Positions 49,169 to 58,619 of a stretch of DNA of 64,000 nt are shown one piece after another. The notes under the pieces are model-generated. The model made no database searches and was not told the origin of the DNA. It saw only the letters and a list, made by a program, of their open reading frames with translations. Within the stretch, counting starts at the first letter, position 1. The number at the start of each line of letters is the position of its first letter. The stretch is taken from the NCBI RefSeq assembly GCF_000305775.1, contig NC_018866.1, forward strand, positions 868,001 to 932,000, in the 5' to 3' direction. This stretch comes from Dehalobacter sp. DCA. GTDB taxonomy: Bacteria > Bacillota > Desulfitobacteriia > Desulfitobacteriales > Syntrophobotulaceae. Made by a program: the position numbers and the translations under genes.

Positions 49169-50953
49169 CTACTTGCAGAGATATTCGTTAAACTTTCCGC
49201 GCTGCGTATAATACGTGTGCAGCAGTTCATGCGATTTATGGCCATTGGGTTCTTTCAGAAACTCGGCATACAGTTTCATGACATCCTCATTCTCATGAGA
49301 TTTCCTAAGCTGCTTGCCTTCATCTTCCTTATAAATAGCCTGGAGACGTTTCTGACGAATCTCCGGTGTGGTCGGTCTGGGCTGGCCGCCGCCGCTGATG
49401 CAGCCGCCGGGGCATCCCATCACTTCGATAAAGTGATAGGGGGATTCACCTTTGGCAATTTGGTCCAGAAGGATCTTCGCTCCTGCCAGACCACTGGTTA
49501 CAGCAACTTTTACCGTAACTCCGTCGAGGAACTTATAAGCTTCAACAGGATTCTCGATGATCACATCCGCCGTCTTAATCTGTTCCAGGCCAACGATCGG
49601 AGTAACATGGAGCTTATCAAACGGCAGTTCCCGTCCCGTAACCACTTCGTAAACTGTACGCAGGGCAGCTTCCATAACACCGCCGGTAACGCCGAAGATA
49701 TCGGCAGCACCGGAGGAAAGACCCAGCGGATTGTCAAATTTGCTGTCTTCGAGGTTTACAAAATCAATGCCGGCTTCCTTAATCATCTTGGCAAGTTCTC
49801 TGGTCGTCAGTACGGCATCGACATTCGGTACGCCATTGTTCTGCATTTCCGGTCTGGAAACTTCGAACTTCTTGGCCGTACAGGGCATGATCGATACAAC
49901 ATACATGTCCTTCGGATCCACTTCAATCTTGTCGGCATAATAGGACTTCGCCAGCGCCCCAAGCATGGTATGCGGGGATTTACAGGTCGAGAGATGGTCA
50001 AGTTCTTCCGGATAGGCATGTTCAACATATTTGATCCATCCCGGGCTGCAGCTTGTAATCATCGGCAAGGTAGCCTGGCCGCCGGTCAGCGCATTTTTCA
50101 CCCTGGTCAAGAATTCGGTGCCTTCTTCCATAATGGTCAGGTCAGCCGTAAAGTTGGTGTCGAACACATCGTCGAAGCCGAGTTCTCTCAAAGCAGAAGC
50201 GAGTTTGCCGGTAACGAGTGTCCCGGGTTCCAGCCCGAACTCTTCGCCGATTGCAGCCCTAATCGCAGGGGCAACCTGAACAACAACGCGTTTATTGGGA
50301 TCATTGATCGCCTGCCAGACATCCTGGATCGCATCGGTTTCCTTCAGCGCGCCTACAGGACAGACCACCGTACACTGTCCGCAGTAAGCACAGTTTACGG
50401 AATTAATCGGCAGATCCATAGCCGGACCGACAACCGTCTTAAATCCGCGGTTTTGTGCATTCAGAATACCAACCTGCTGAATTTCGTTGCAGACAGTGAT
50501 ACATCTGCGGCAAAGAATGCATTTGGACATATCCCGGGTAATGGAAGGGGATTTGTCGATGCAGCCGGCTGAACGTTTTCCTTCGAAACGGGCTTCACTG
50601 ACGCCGAGCATATTGCCCATTTCCTGCAGCTCGCAGCTTTGATTGCGTTCGCAGTTTAGGCAGTCTTTCGGATGGTCGGACAGAATCAGTTCATAAAGGA
50701 CTTTCCGGGCCTTACGGACTTTTTCGGTGTTGGTTTTGACAACCATTCCTTCTCTGACCGTAACCATGCAGGAAGGCTGAAGGCTCTTGGCGCCTTCGAC
50801 TTCAACAACGCACAGTCTGCAGGAACCAAACTTATGAACGCCTTCCAAATAGCACAAGTTAGGAATATGAATATTGTTCTGTTTCGCGGCTTCCAGGATA
50901 GTCGCGCCCTCCAAAGCGGAAACACTTTTGTTATTAATTCTTAAATTTACCAT
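49169..50953 (-). CDS. NAD(P)-linked [FeFe]-hydrogenase catalytic subunit (HndD/HydA type)
   Basis: This 594-residue [FeFe]-hydrogenase of the multimeric, NAD-linked group has an N-terminal [2Fe-2S] domain (CYLEGVHKFGSCRLC), a His-ligated cluster (HPKDCLNCERNQSC), two [4Fe-4S] motifs (CILCRRCITVC, CAYCGQCTVVC), and the H-cluster motifs TSCSPGW, MPCTAKKFE and EVMGCPGGCISGGGQP. All cluster cysteines of an active enzyme are present. It ends with the small-subunit-like tail HTYYTQRGKFNEYL. It lies ten bases after the fused flavin subunit and would oxidise or evolve H2 in a complex with it, possibly with electron bifurcation. Confidence 0.95.
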   Translation of the reverse strand: MVNLRINNKSVSALEGATILEAAKQNNIHIPNLCYLEGVHKFGSCRLCVVEVEGAKSLQPSCMVTVREGMVVKTNTEKVRKARKVLYELILSDHPKDCLNCERNQSCELQEMGNMLGVSEARFEGKRSAGCIDKSPSITRDMSKCILCRRCITVCNEIQQVGILNAQNRGFKTVVGPAMDLPINSVNCAYCGQCTVVCPVGALKETDAIQDVWQAINDPNKRVVVQVAPAIRAAIGEEFGLEPGTLVTGKLASALRELGFDDVFDTNFTADLTIMEEGTEFLTRVKNALTGGQATLPMITSCSPGWIKYVEHAYPEELDHLSTCKSPHTMLGALAKSYYADKIEVDPKDMYVVSIMPCTAKKFEVSRPEMQNNGVPNVDAVLTTRELAKMIKEAGIDFVNLEDSKFDNPLGLSSGAADIFGVTGGVMEAALRTVYEVVTGRELPFDKLHVTPIVGLEQIKTADVIIENPVEAYKFLDGVTVKVAVTSGLAGAKILLDQIAKGESPYHFIEVMGCPGGCISGGGQPRPTTPEIRQKRLQAIYKEDEGKQLRKSHENEDVMKLYAEFLKEPNGHKSHELLHTYYTQRGKFNEYLCK

Positions 50954-50962
50954 GCCTTTACC

Positions 50963-53900
50963 CTACCTCCTGTCACAGCGTAAACAGCGCATAGATTCTG
51001 CAATTGCATTGAGCTTGTGGTACCCTTGAGCCACCTCGCAGAAGCAGTCTTTTCTCTTCTCAGGGTCAAGAACTTCCATTGGGAATCTGGCATGCTCAAC
51101 GAGTTCGTCCTGATCTGCCGGCGCAGGAATTTCGATCTTTTCGCCTTTATTCAGCACGCCTTTGCCACCCAGGTAGAGGTCAATGGAAGATGCAGCTTTC
51201 TTACCGTCTGCAATTGCCGTGATGGCCACATCGGAACCTCTGGCAACGTCACCGCCGGCAAATACGCCATCCATCGTGGTCATCAAGGTGTCTTTATCCG
51301 TAATAAAAGTTCCCCACTCTGTTAGTTCAACATCATCCATTCCGACAAACGGCAGATCCGAAGACTGGCTGACCGCCGGGATGACCATATCGACCTTCAG
51401 GGTGAAATTGGATCCTTCTTCAATTTTTGGTTTTCTTCTGCCGGCAGAATCAAAGCCGCTCACCTTCATTCTGACGCATTCAATTGCTTCGATTTTGTCT
51501 TTGCCAATAAAACGGGTCGGGGCAACCAGCGGAATAATCTCAATGCCTTCTTCAATCATATCGCAGATTTCTCTGGCATCAGCAGGCATATCTTGAATCG
51601 TTCTTCTATACAAAACATTGACTTTCTTAGCGCCTAACCTTAAAGCCGTTCTAGCTGCATCAATCGCAGTATTGCCGCCACCGATAATCGCCACGGTTTC
51701 ACCGATCTTCACATCCTGTCCGAGGTTCACATTGCGCAGGAAATTCAAGCCGTGAACGACCCCCTCGAGGTCTTCGCCCGGGATATTGATCTTGTTGGAC
51801 AGCTGGGTTCCTGTTGCAATATAAATGGAATGATGTTTTTTGCGCAGCCCGGCGAAGCTGACGTCATTGCCTACTTCGGTATTCAGATGGATCTTGACAC
51901 CGACTTGCTCAATCAGTTTGATTTCATGCTTAAGCACGTCTTTGGGCAGCCTGTATTCCGGAATACCAAATGCAAGTAGGCCTCCGGCCACAGGCGCTGC
52001 TTCATAAACATCGACCTCATAGCCAAGTCTTGCCAGGTAATAGCCGCAAGTCAAGCCTGAAGGACCTGCGCCAATAATGCCGACGCTCTTGCCGTTTTTC
52101 GGAAAGACAATGTCTTTCGTGGATTCTTCTTCATGCTTGAACGCATAATCCGCCACGAACCGTTTCAGATCGGAAATCGAGATCGCTTCGTCCAGCTGTG
52201 CCCTGCGGCATTTGCTTTCGCACGGATGCGTGCAAATTCTTCCGCAAATAGCCGGAAACGGATTTTCCTGTCTGATAAGGTTGTAAGCATCGATATATCT
52301 TCCTGCCGAGATCAAGCCCATATATCCGGGTACATTGACGCTTGCCGGGCAGGCATTCTCACACGGCGAAAGGAATAAATCCGAACATACGCCGGCGCGG
52401 CAGTATTTGTTCTTGATATGCTCTTCGTATTCGTCACGGAAATACCGGATGGTGCTTAAGACCGGATTGGGAGCCGTCTGACCCAAACCGCACATTGCGG
52501 TTTCTTTGATCTGAGCGCCGAGCTCTTCGAGAAGTTCGATATCGCCTTCCTGGCCTTCTCCCTTGGTAATGCGTTCCAGGATCTCGAGCATTCTCTTGGT
52601 TCCCACACGGCAAGGAACGCATTTTCCGCAGGATTCATCCTGGATGAAATCCATGAAGTACCTGGCGGTATCGACCATACAGGTATCCTCATTCATGACG
52701 ACCAGTCCGCCGGATCCCATAATGGCACCGATTTTGCTGATATTTTCATAATCCATCGGCGTATTCAGATATTCCTTCGTGATACAGCCGCCGGAAGGGC
52801 CTCCGGCCTGGGCAGCCTTGAAGTTTTTACCTCCGGGAATGCCCCCGCCAATATTGAACAAAATATTGCCAAGGCTCATGCCCATCGGGACTTCGACGAT
52901 ACCGGTATTGACGATATCTCCGGCCAGTGCGAAGACCTTGGTGCCTTTGCTCTTTTCAGTGCCAAACTGCGAATACCAGTGCGAACCCTTCAGAATGATC
53001 GGAGGAATGCATGCTAAGGTTTCTACGTTGTTGATAATGGTCGGTTTGCCAAACAAGCCGCGTTCGAATGGGAACGGTGGTTTTTGTTTGGGTTCTCCGC
53101 GTTTGCCTTCGATCGAAGCCATCAAAGATGTTTCTTCACCGCAGACAAAAGCGCCTGCACCAATCCGGATTTCCAGGTTAAACTCAAAATCCGAACCAAA
53201 CAGTTTCGCTCCGAGCAGGCCGCACTCGCGGGCTTCTTCAATCGCGGCACCCAGACGTTCAACGGCAATCGGATACTCCGCCCGGATATAAACATAGCCC
53301 ATGCTTGCACCAATCGCATAACCACCGAGCATCATCCCTTCAATGACACTGTGCGGGTCACCTTCGATGACGCTTCTGTCCATGAACGCACCAGGGTCTC
53401 CTTCGTCAGCATTGCAGACCATGAATTTCTGATCGCTCGTTGATTTCATTCCAGCTTCCCATTTGATGCCTGTCGGGAAACCTGCACCGCCGCGGCCTCT
53501 GATGCCGGACTTTTTAACTTCATCGACAACATCCTGCTGCTTCATGCCACCCACAGCTTTGGCAATCGCATAATAACCGTCTTTGGCTATATAAGCGTCA
53601 ATCGAAGCGTATTCGATCTGACCGCAGTTTCTGAGCGCAATTTTGACCTGGTCTTTGAAAAAACCAATATCCTTAATATTTGGAACGTGTTTGCCAAGCG
53701 TCTGATCGTAGAATGTATACTTTTCCAGCACCGTACCGTTGATAATGTGAGATTTTACGATCTCGGCCATTTTTTCGGGATTAACATCCGTATAAAAAGT
53801 TTCATCAGGTAGAATAAGAAGGACAGGACCGACCGCACAAGTCCCCATACAGCCTGTTTCACTAACTGCAACCTTGTCCTGAAGCTCGTATTCTTCCAGA

Positions 53901-54049
53901 TATTTCACAAGCGCAGCGGATACTTCACCGCAGTTGGAGGATACACAACCTGCGCCTCCGCATACAAGGATTTGATAATTATACTTGGACAGTTTTTCAC
54001 TGTATTCCTTTTTAATTTGATCCAAATCAGCAACACTATTGACTTTCAT
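50963..54049 (-). CDS. Fused NuoF/HndC-like flavin subunit plus GltD/NfnB-like NADPH module
   Basis: This 1028-residue fusion has a thioredoxin-like [2Fe-2S] domain at residues 1-110 (CGGAGCVSSNC, CMGTC), a NuoF domain with the FMN/NADH loop GIRGRGGAGFPTG near 184 and NADEGDPGAF, SLBB, and the [4Fe-4S] site SCGKCVPC near 475 with Cys520. From about residue 550 a second protein begins: a GltD-type cysteine-rich domain (CRAGVC, CENACP, CGRICTHPCESKC), FAD motif GAGPSG near 660, and NADPH motif GGGNTAIDAARTAL near 790. The joined enzyme could exchange electrons among H2, NADH, NADPH and ferredoxin. The frame is continuous, so it is not a sequencing artefact of two genes. Confidence 0.93.
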   Translation of the reverse strand: MKVNSVADLDQIKKEYSEKLSKYNYQILVCGGAGCVSSNCGEVSAALVKYLEEYELQDKVAVSETGCMGTCAVGPVLLILPDETFYTDVNPEKMAEIVKSHIINGTVLEKYTFYDQTLGKHVPNIKDIGFFKDQVKIALRNCGQIEYASIDAYIAKDGYYAIAKAVGGMKQQDVVDEVKKSGIRGRGGAGFPTGIKWEAGMKSTSDQKFMVCNADEGDPGAFMDRSVIEGDPHSVIEGMMLGGYAIGASMGYVYIRAEYPIAVERLGAAIEEARECGLLGAKLFGSDFEFNLEIRIGAGAFVCGEETSLMASIEGKRGEPKQKPPFPFERGLFGKPTIINNVETLACIPPIILKGSHWYSQFGTEKSKGTKVFALAGDIVNTGIVEVPMGMSLGNILFNIGGGIPGGKNFKAAQAGGPSGGCITKEYLNTPMDYENISKIGAIMGSGGLVVMNEDTCMVDTARYFMDFIQDESCGKCVPCRVGTKRMLEILERITKGEGQEGDIELLEELGAQIKETAMCGLGQTAPNPVLSTIRYFRDEYEEHIKNKYCRAGVCSDLFLSPCENACPASVNVPGYMGLISAGRYIDAYNLIRQENPFPAICGRICTHPCESKCRRAQLDEAISISDLKRFVADYAFKHEEESTKDIVFPKNGKSVGIIGAGPSGLTCGYYLARLGYEVDVYEAAPVAGGLLAFGIPEYRLPKDVLKHEIKLIEQVGVKIHLNTEVGNDVSFAGLRKKHHSIYIATGTQLSNKINIPGEDLEGVVHGLNFLRNVNLGQDVKIGETVAIIGGGNTAIDAARTALRLGAKKVNVLYRRTIQDMPADAREICDMIEEGIEIIPLVAPTRFIGKDKIEAIECVRMKVSGFDSAGRRKPKIEEGSNFTLKVDMVIPAVSQSSDLPFVGMDDVELTEWGTFITDKDTLMTTMDGVFAGGDVARGSDVAITAIADGKKAASSIDLYLGGKGVLNKGEKIEIPAPADQDELVEHARFPMEVLDPEKRKDCFCEVAQGYHKLNAIAESMRCLRCDRR

Positions 54050-54076
54050 ACGCTTTATTTCACCTCCAGCCCTACC

Positions 54077-54586
54077 CTAATTTCTATATTTATTCAGGAT
54101 ACTATCAAGCTTATCCGGGTTAACCTGCTTATACACGACATCGTCAATCATCATGGCTGGAGCCAGTCCGCAGGCGCCGATACAACGGGCTACCTCAAAA
54201 GTGAAGAGCCTGTCTTTCGTTGTTCCGCCAACTTCTATGTCCAGGATCTGTTCCAGACGGTCGATAATTTTCTTGCCGCCCCTGACGTAGCAAGCCGTAC
54301 CAAGGCAAACACGGATAATGTGCTTTCCTCTGGGCTGGGTCGAAAAGAAAGAGTAAAAAGTAACAACGCCCGATACCTCCGACAAAGGCTTGTTCAAGCT
54401 TTCTGCAATAAATCTCTGGATTTCCAGAGGCAAATATCCATAAATATTCTGAGCCATATGAAGAACTTGAATCAGGCTTCCTTCTCTATTCTTGTATTTT
54501 TCTATTACTTCAGCAATCATGTCCAATTTTTGTTGGTCAGTTTCTTCGCTACAGCAACATTGACAATTCTCAACTTTGTTGCTCAT
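54077..54586 (-). CDS. NuoE/HndA-like [2Fe-2S] hydrogenase subunit
   Basis: This 169-residue thioredoxin-fold subunit has four cluster ligands in CLGTACYVRGG and CIGACGLAP. The helical domain (GSLIQVLHMAQNIYGYLPLEIQRFIAESL) precedes it, as in NuoE. The N-terminus carries an unusual CQCCC cluster at residues 8-12. It opens the operon of three genes and is preceded by AAGGAGG at good spacing. It would relay electrons between the flavin subunit and the rest of the complex. Confidence 0.93.
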   Translation of the reverse strand: MSNKVENCQCCCSEETDQQKLDMIAEVIEKYKNREGSLIQVLHMAQNIYGYLPLEIQRFIAESLNKPLSEVSGVVTFYSFFSTQPRGKHIIRVCLGTACYVRGGKKIIDRLEQILDIEVGGTTKDRLFTFEVARCIGACGLAPAMMIDDVVYKQVNPDKLDSILNKYRN

Positions 54587-54609
54587 TGTTTACCTCCTTA
54601 GGTAACTTT

Positions 54610-54627
54610 TTGTGTTCAGATTCACAA
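54610..54627. promoter_or_regulatory. Candidate Rex-type operator ahead of the hydrogenase operon
   Basis: TTGTGTTCAGATTCACAA is an 18-bp imperfect palindrome (TTGTG-N8-CACAA) of the Rex kind, 24 bases upstream of the first start codon. NAD-linked hydrogenases are common Rex targets. The match is weaker than the one before fdhA. Confidence 0.4.
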
Positions 54628-55132
54628 CCAGTGTCCAAAAAAAAGAATCCCTCCCTACATTTTAAAGAAAACTTGGTTGACGTCGAGCCTTTGGCGGTCT
54701 AGATATATCAAAAAGTACGTATAACTTTTAATATATCCATACAAATTTGTTCCAAGTACTAACGATCACAAGCTAAAGAATAAAAAATATCGCCCCCTAT
54801 ATAGAAACTTATCTATGGTATTAACACACTGTGCTAACCCTCCAATGGAATCGTTCAGGTCTCATCCTTCACGCACGGATCATCAAACGGGTAAAAAGAA
54901 ATATCTCAAAGCCTTTCCGGTACATTAAAAAGTATGCAGCGATAACACAAATATTTAAAAACAACCGTCAATATTTATTTTAGAATCTTAAATGTTCATC
55001 AGAATAAATATAAAATATCTCTTGAAAAATTATAGCACCCGCCAGATTTGACCGCAATACAAAGATGTTACGGAGAATTCTATAAGCATTCGTACCAGAA
55101 CTTGAAAACATCTATATATTATTCCCTATTTG
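54628..55132. other. AT-rich non-coding stretch upstream of the hydrogenase operon
   Basis: About 500 bases with no convincing gene on either strand. It contains a copy of the short repeat GAAAACTTGGTTGACGTCGAG at 54666-54694 (compare 28871) and long AT-rich tracts. A hydrogenase promoter should lie at its left end, but I could not settle on boxes. Confidence 0.5.
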
Positions 55133-55202
55133 GTCTGCGTGCCACAAATCCAGCGTCAAGCGGAGCATGGAGTGCGAAGCGCGGCCTTTTGCATCATGGA
55201 TG
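55133..55202 (+). repeat. Structured intergenic repeat, copy 6 (right-truncated)
   Basis: It starts GTCTGCGTGCCACA like copy 1, carries the core AAGCGGAGCATGGAGTGCG then AAGCGCGGC and CTTTT, and a hairpin GCATCATGGATGC, then stops at the proA stop codon. The right terminal arm is missing. Confidence 0.75.
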
Positions 55203-56456
55203 CTATTCCACAATATGGCCGTTTCCATAAACAATATATTTGATCGTCGTCAGTTCCGGCAAAGCCATCGGACCGCGGGCATGCAGCTTTTGCGTGCTGA
55301 TGCCGATCTCGGCGCCAAAGCCGAATCTTCCGCCATCGGTAAAACGCGTTGAAGTGTTGACATAAACCGCGGCTGCATCGATTTCATTTAAAAAACGCTG
55401 GGAGGCCGTGTAATTTTCGGTAATGATCGTCTCAGAATGCTTCGTGCTATACGTATAAATATGATCCAGCGCTTCGTCAATACTGTTGACGACCTTAACG
55501 CTGATGATCAAATCAAGGTACTCCGTCGACCAATCTTCTTCCGTTGCCGGAACAGCATAATCCAAAATCTTTCTGACTCTTTCACAGCCGCGGATCTCAA
55601 CACCGTACGCTTTAAATTTCCTTCCAATCATCGGCAGGTACTCTTCCGCCACCGCCTCATGAACGAGCAAGGTTTCCAGCGCATTGCAGACGCCGGGTTT
55701 CTGAGTTTTGGCGTTAAAGACTACCGATACTGCCTTTTCATAATCAGCATCGAGATCAACATAAGCATGACAGACCCCTGTACCCGTCTCAATCACCGGA
55801 ACGGTGGAATTTTCAACCACTGTCTGGATCAGTCCTGCCCCGCCCCGCGGAATGATCACATCGATATATTTATTCATGCGCATCAGCTGCAGGGCATACT
55901 CTCTATCCGTCTTCGGTATAAGCTGAATCGCACCTTCCGGAATCCCACTTTGTTCAGCGGCTTCAGCGATCACCCTGGCCAGTACTTTATTGCTTTCAAT
56001 CGCTTCTGAGCCTCCGCGTAAGATGCAGGCATTGCCGGATTTTAAACACAGCGCCGCTGCGTCCACCGTCACATTCGGCCGGGCTTCATAAATCATCGCC
56101 ACGACACCGAGCGGAACCATCGTCTTCTGAATAACCAGACCGTTCGGCCTTTTCCACAGTTCTCCGCCGCCGACAGGGTCGGGCAGTCCGACCACTTCCT
56201 TGATCGCATTGCTGATATCTGAAATCCCGGCGCTGCTAAGACGAAGACGGTTGATCAAGCTTTTTTTAAGTCCTTTGTTCTCTGCTGCCGCAACATCCAG
56301 CACATTGGCTTCCAGAATTGCATCCTCGTTGTCAAGAAGCGCCTGGGCCATTGCGAGTAAGGCTTTATTCTTTGTTTCCGTGCCGGTGAAAGCCAGTTTG
56401 CGTGCCGCATTTTTGGCCCGCTGGCCAATCATGATAAGGTCTTTAGCAAAATCCAT
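55203..56456 (-). CDS. proA: Glutamate-5-semialdehyde dehydrogenase
   Basis: This 417-residue NADPH enzyme (gamma-glutamyl phosphate reductase) of proline synthesis begins LIMIGQRAKNAARKLAFTGTETKNKALLAMA and has IYEARPNVTVDAAALCLKSGNACILRGG, the active-site region QKPGVCNALETLLVH, and TRFTDGGRFGFGAEIGIST. Length and motifs are normal. It is the third gene of proC-proB-proA; the 131-base gap after proB shows no gene. Its stop codon abuts repeat copy 6. Confidence 0.97.
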   Translation of the reverse strand: MDFAKDLIMIGQRAKNAARKLAFTGTETKNKALLAMAQALLDNEDAILEANVLDVAAAENKGLKKSLINRLRLSSAGISDISNAIKEVVGLPDPVGGGELWKRPNGLVIQKTMVPLGVVAMIYEARPNVTVDAAALCLKSGNACILRGGSEAIESNKVLARVIAEAAEQSGIPEGAIQLIPKTDREYALQLMRMNKYIDVIIPRGGAGLIQTVVENSTVPVIETGTGVCHAYVDLDADYEKAVSVVFNAKTQKPGVCNALETLLVHEAVAEEYLPMIGRKFKAYGVEIRGCERVRKILDYAVPATEEDWSTEYLDLIISVKVVNSIDEALDHIYTYSTKHSETIITENYTASQRFLNEIDAAAVYVNTSTRFTDGGRFGFGAEIGISTQKLHARGPMALPELTTIKYIVYGNGHIVE

Positions 56457-56587
56457 GATTTAACAACCTCCCGTCAATCTCTCGAATAATTAATCATTAC
56501 TCGATTGCTAAACATATTTTTATGATCTTCTCGTAAATTTGATAATATCTTTTTCTGTCATAACAAAGAACTATCGAATATTCCTGA

Positions 56588-57703
56588 TCAGTATTCCTGC
56601 GTAATCGTCAAGTTATCCCTGTGAACCAGTTCCTCAGCTTTAATACCCGGAATCAGCCTGCGTATTTCCTCAGAATGACGTCCTTTGACTTTCTCCGTCT
56701 CTTCACTGCTGAATTCCACAATCCCGCGGGCAATTTCTTCTCCGCGGTTATTCACAATTTTAATCAGGTCTTTGCGCTCCCAAAATCCTTCGATCCCGGT
56801 TACTCCGGAAGCGAGCAGGCTCTTGCCGTCATGAAGCAGGGCTTTCTCGGCACCAGCGTCAATAATAACCGTCCCCATCGATAACGCTGCATAAGCCATC
56901 CAGCGTTTTTTTCCATTAAGCTTATGCTTCAACGGCGGGAAATAGGTCCCTAATGGATAGCTTCCTTCGGCAATGTCTTTGATTTGGGCAATTCTTGCCG
57001 CATTCATCAGAAATGTCGGCGTGCCGAACCGGGTTGCCATTTCAGCAGCCTTTAATTTGGTGACCATACCGCCGGTTCCAATCTCGGAACCTGTGCTATC
57101 GGCCAAACCTTTAACCTCCGCCACGTTTTCTACTTTCGTAATCAAAACGGCGTCAGGATGATGCACAGGGTTCGCTGTAAACAAACCGTCCACGTCCGTC
57201 AGCAGGACCAATAGATCAGCGTTGACCATTCCCGCCACCAGCGCGGATAACCTATCGTTATCCCCGAAACATAATTCTTCGAAGACCACGGTATCATTTT
57301 CATTGATGATCGGAACAACTCCGAAGTTCAGCAGTTTTTCCAAGGTATTCTTGGCATTCCGGTAATGTTCAGCTTCAACCAAGTCGATCCGGGAAAGAAG
57401 GACCTGGGCACAGCTCATACTATATTTCTCAAAATAGTACGAATACCTTTCAATCAATATTCCCTGCCCAACAGCCGCTGTGGCCTGCTTGCCGACAATA
57501 TCCTTCGGACGTTCCTTCAGCTTCATCTTGGCCATCCCGGCAGCAACAGCGCCAGAGGTAACCAGAATGCAGTCTGTTCCCTGCTTTCTCAGCTCAGCAA
57601 TGACCCAGGCTAGTTGATCGATGACCGTTTCATTAATGCCGCCTTCCGCGAGGCTTAAGCTATTGCTGCCTATTTTTAAAACTGCCCTTTTCAGGGTATT
57701 CAT
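56588..57703 (-). CDS. proB: Glutamate 5-kinase
   Basis: This 371-residue kinase phosphorylates glutamate in the first step of proline synthesis. It has the amino acid kinase domain (RAVLKIGSNSLS, VTSGAVAAGMAKM, NENDTVVFEELCFGDNDRLSALVAGMVNADLLVLLTDVDGL, GTGGMVTKLKAAEMA) and a C-terminal PUA domain (DAGAEKALLHDGKSLLASGVTGIEG). It follows proC directly, with no gap between stop and start, indicating co-translation. Confidence 0.97.
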   Translation of the reverse strand: MNTLKRAVLKIGSNSLSLAEGGINETVIDQLAWVIAELRKQGTDCILVTSGAVAAGMAKMKLKERPKDIVGKQATAAVGQGILIERYSYYFEKYSMSCAQVLLSRIDLVEAEHYRNAKNTLEKLLNFGVVPIINENDTVVFEELCFGDNDRLSALVAGMVNADLLVLLTDVDGLFTANPVHHPDAVLITKVENVAEVKGLADSTGSEIGTGGMVTKLKAAEMATRFGTPTFLMNAARIAQIKDIAEGSYPLGTYFPPLKHKLNGKKRWMAYAALSMGTVIIDAGAEKALLHDGKSLLASGVTGIEGFWERKDLIKIVNNRGEEIARGIVEFSSEETEKVKGRHSEEIRRLIPGIKAEELVHRDNLTITQEY

Positions 57704-58519
57704 TCAAACATACTCTCCTTCCATCTCTTCAGCCCGTTTAGCACAGGCCTCCATAGCCTGACCGACGATATCCGCCAGCCCGGCTTGCCGGAAGCTCTCC
57801 AGTGCCGCGTAGGTCGTTCCGTTCGGCGATGTAACAGCTTCTCTTAATTCCAGCGAAGTTTTGCCGCTCTCCGCAAGCATTTTCCCTGCGCCAACCATGG
57901 TCTCCGCGGCCAGAAATTCAGCTTCGTCTCTCGTCAGGCCAAGCTTTTCACCGGCCAGCGCCATCAGTTCCGTAAAGAAATAGAAATAGGCCGGGCCACT
58001 GCCGCTGACGGCAGTCAGCGCATTCATTTTACTGTCGTCAATCCACAGGAATTTTCCCAAAACAGCAAAGATCGTTTCAGCCATTTTTACCTGTCCGTCC
58101 GTGACACAGCGTCCTCTGGCCAACCCGGATACAGCCTGCAGAACCGCACTGGACGTGTTGGGCATGACCCTGATCACGGCAATGCCCGGAAGCGCCTGTT
58201 CGTAAACAGACAATCCTATTCCTGCTACTACCGTAATCATAAGCTTTCCTGTAAGATTGAACTGAGCGAGCTGGTCAAGAAGACCTTTGATATCTTTAGG
58301 CTTTACCGCCAGAAATATAACATCTGATCCCTGAATGGTTTCGGCAAAAGAAGCGCTTGTAACGGCATATGCTTTGGCCAGCGCTGCTGCTTTTTCCTGA
58401 AATACATCATAGGCCATGATCCTGAAATCTGTGTCCTGCTGAGATAACCCCTTAATCACGGACGAAGCCAGATTGCCTGTTCCAATAAATCCGATCGTTT
58501 GCATATTTACACGCCCCAT
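57704..58519 (-). CDS. proC: Pyrroline-5-carboxylate reductase
   Basis: This roughly 270-residue enzyme reduces pyrroline-5-carboxylate to proline. It has the Rossmann start TIGFIGTGNLASSVIKGL, FLAVKPKDI, VIRVMPNTSSAVLQAVSGLARG, the substrate region TAVSGSGPAYFYFFTELM, and VTSPNGTTYAALESF. ATG at 58519 (AGGA four bases before) or ATG at 58504 (GGGG nine bases before) could be the start. It is the first gene after the T-box leader, so the whole proCBA set appears to answer to proline tRNA charging. Confidence 0.96.
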   Translation of the reverse strand: MGRVNMQTIGFIGTGNLASSVIKGLSQQDTDFRIMAYDVFQEKAAALAKAYAVTSASFAETIQGSDVIFLAVKPKDIKGLLDQLAQFNLTGKLMITVVAGIGLSVYEQALPGIAVIRVMPNTSSAVLQAVSGLARGRCVTDGQVKMAETIFAVLGKFLWIDDSKMNALTAVSGSGPAYFYFFTELMALAGEKLGLTRDEAEFLAAETMVGAGKMLAESGKTSLELREAVTSPNGTTYAALESFRQAGLADIVGQAMEACAKRAEEMEGEYV

Positions 58520-58619
58520 TCTATCCTAAATTTCTTATTTTAATATTTTACCCATTTTTTCCTGTAAGTTTTTCCCTTGATATCTTCCAAATCATTTTGA
58601 TTCATTAAAGAATACTTTC

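Noticed and set aside
49079-50572. Long open frame of 497 codons on the plus strand
   Set aside because: It lies opposite the [FeFe]-hydrogenase gene, whose motifs are all intact, and the plus-strand protein shows no recognisable domain or ribosome binding site.
55048-55230. Small plus-strand frame downstream of proA
   Set aside because: It is made of repeat copy 6 and the complement of the proA 3' end.
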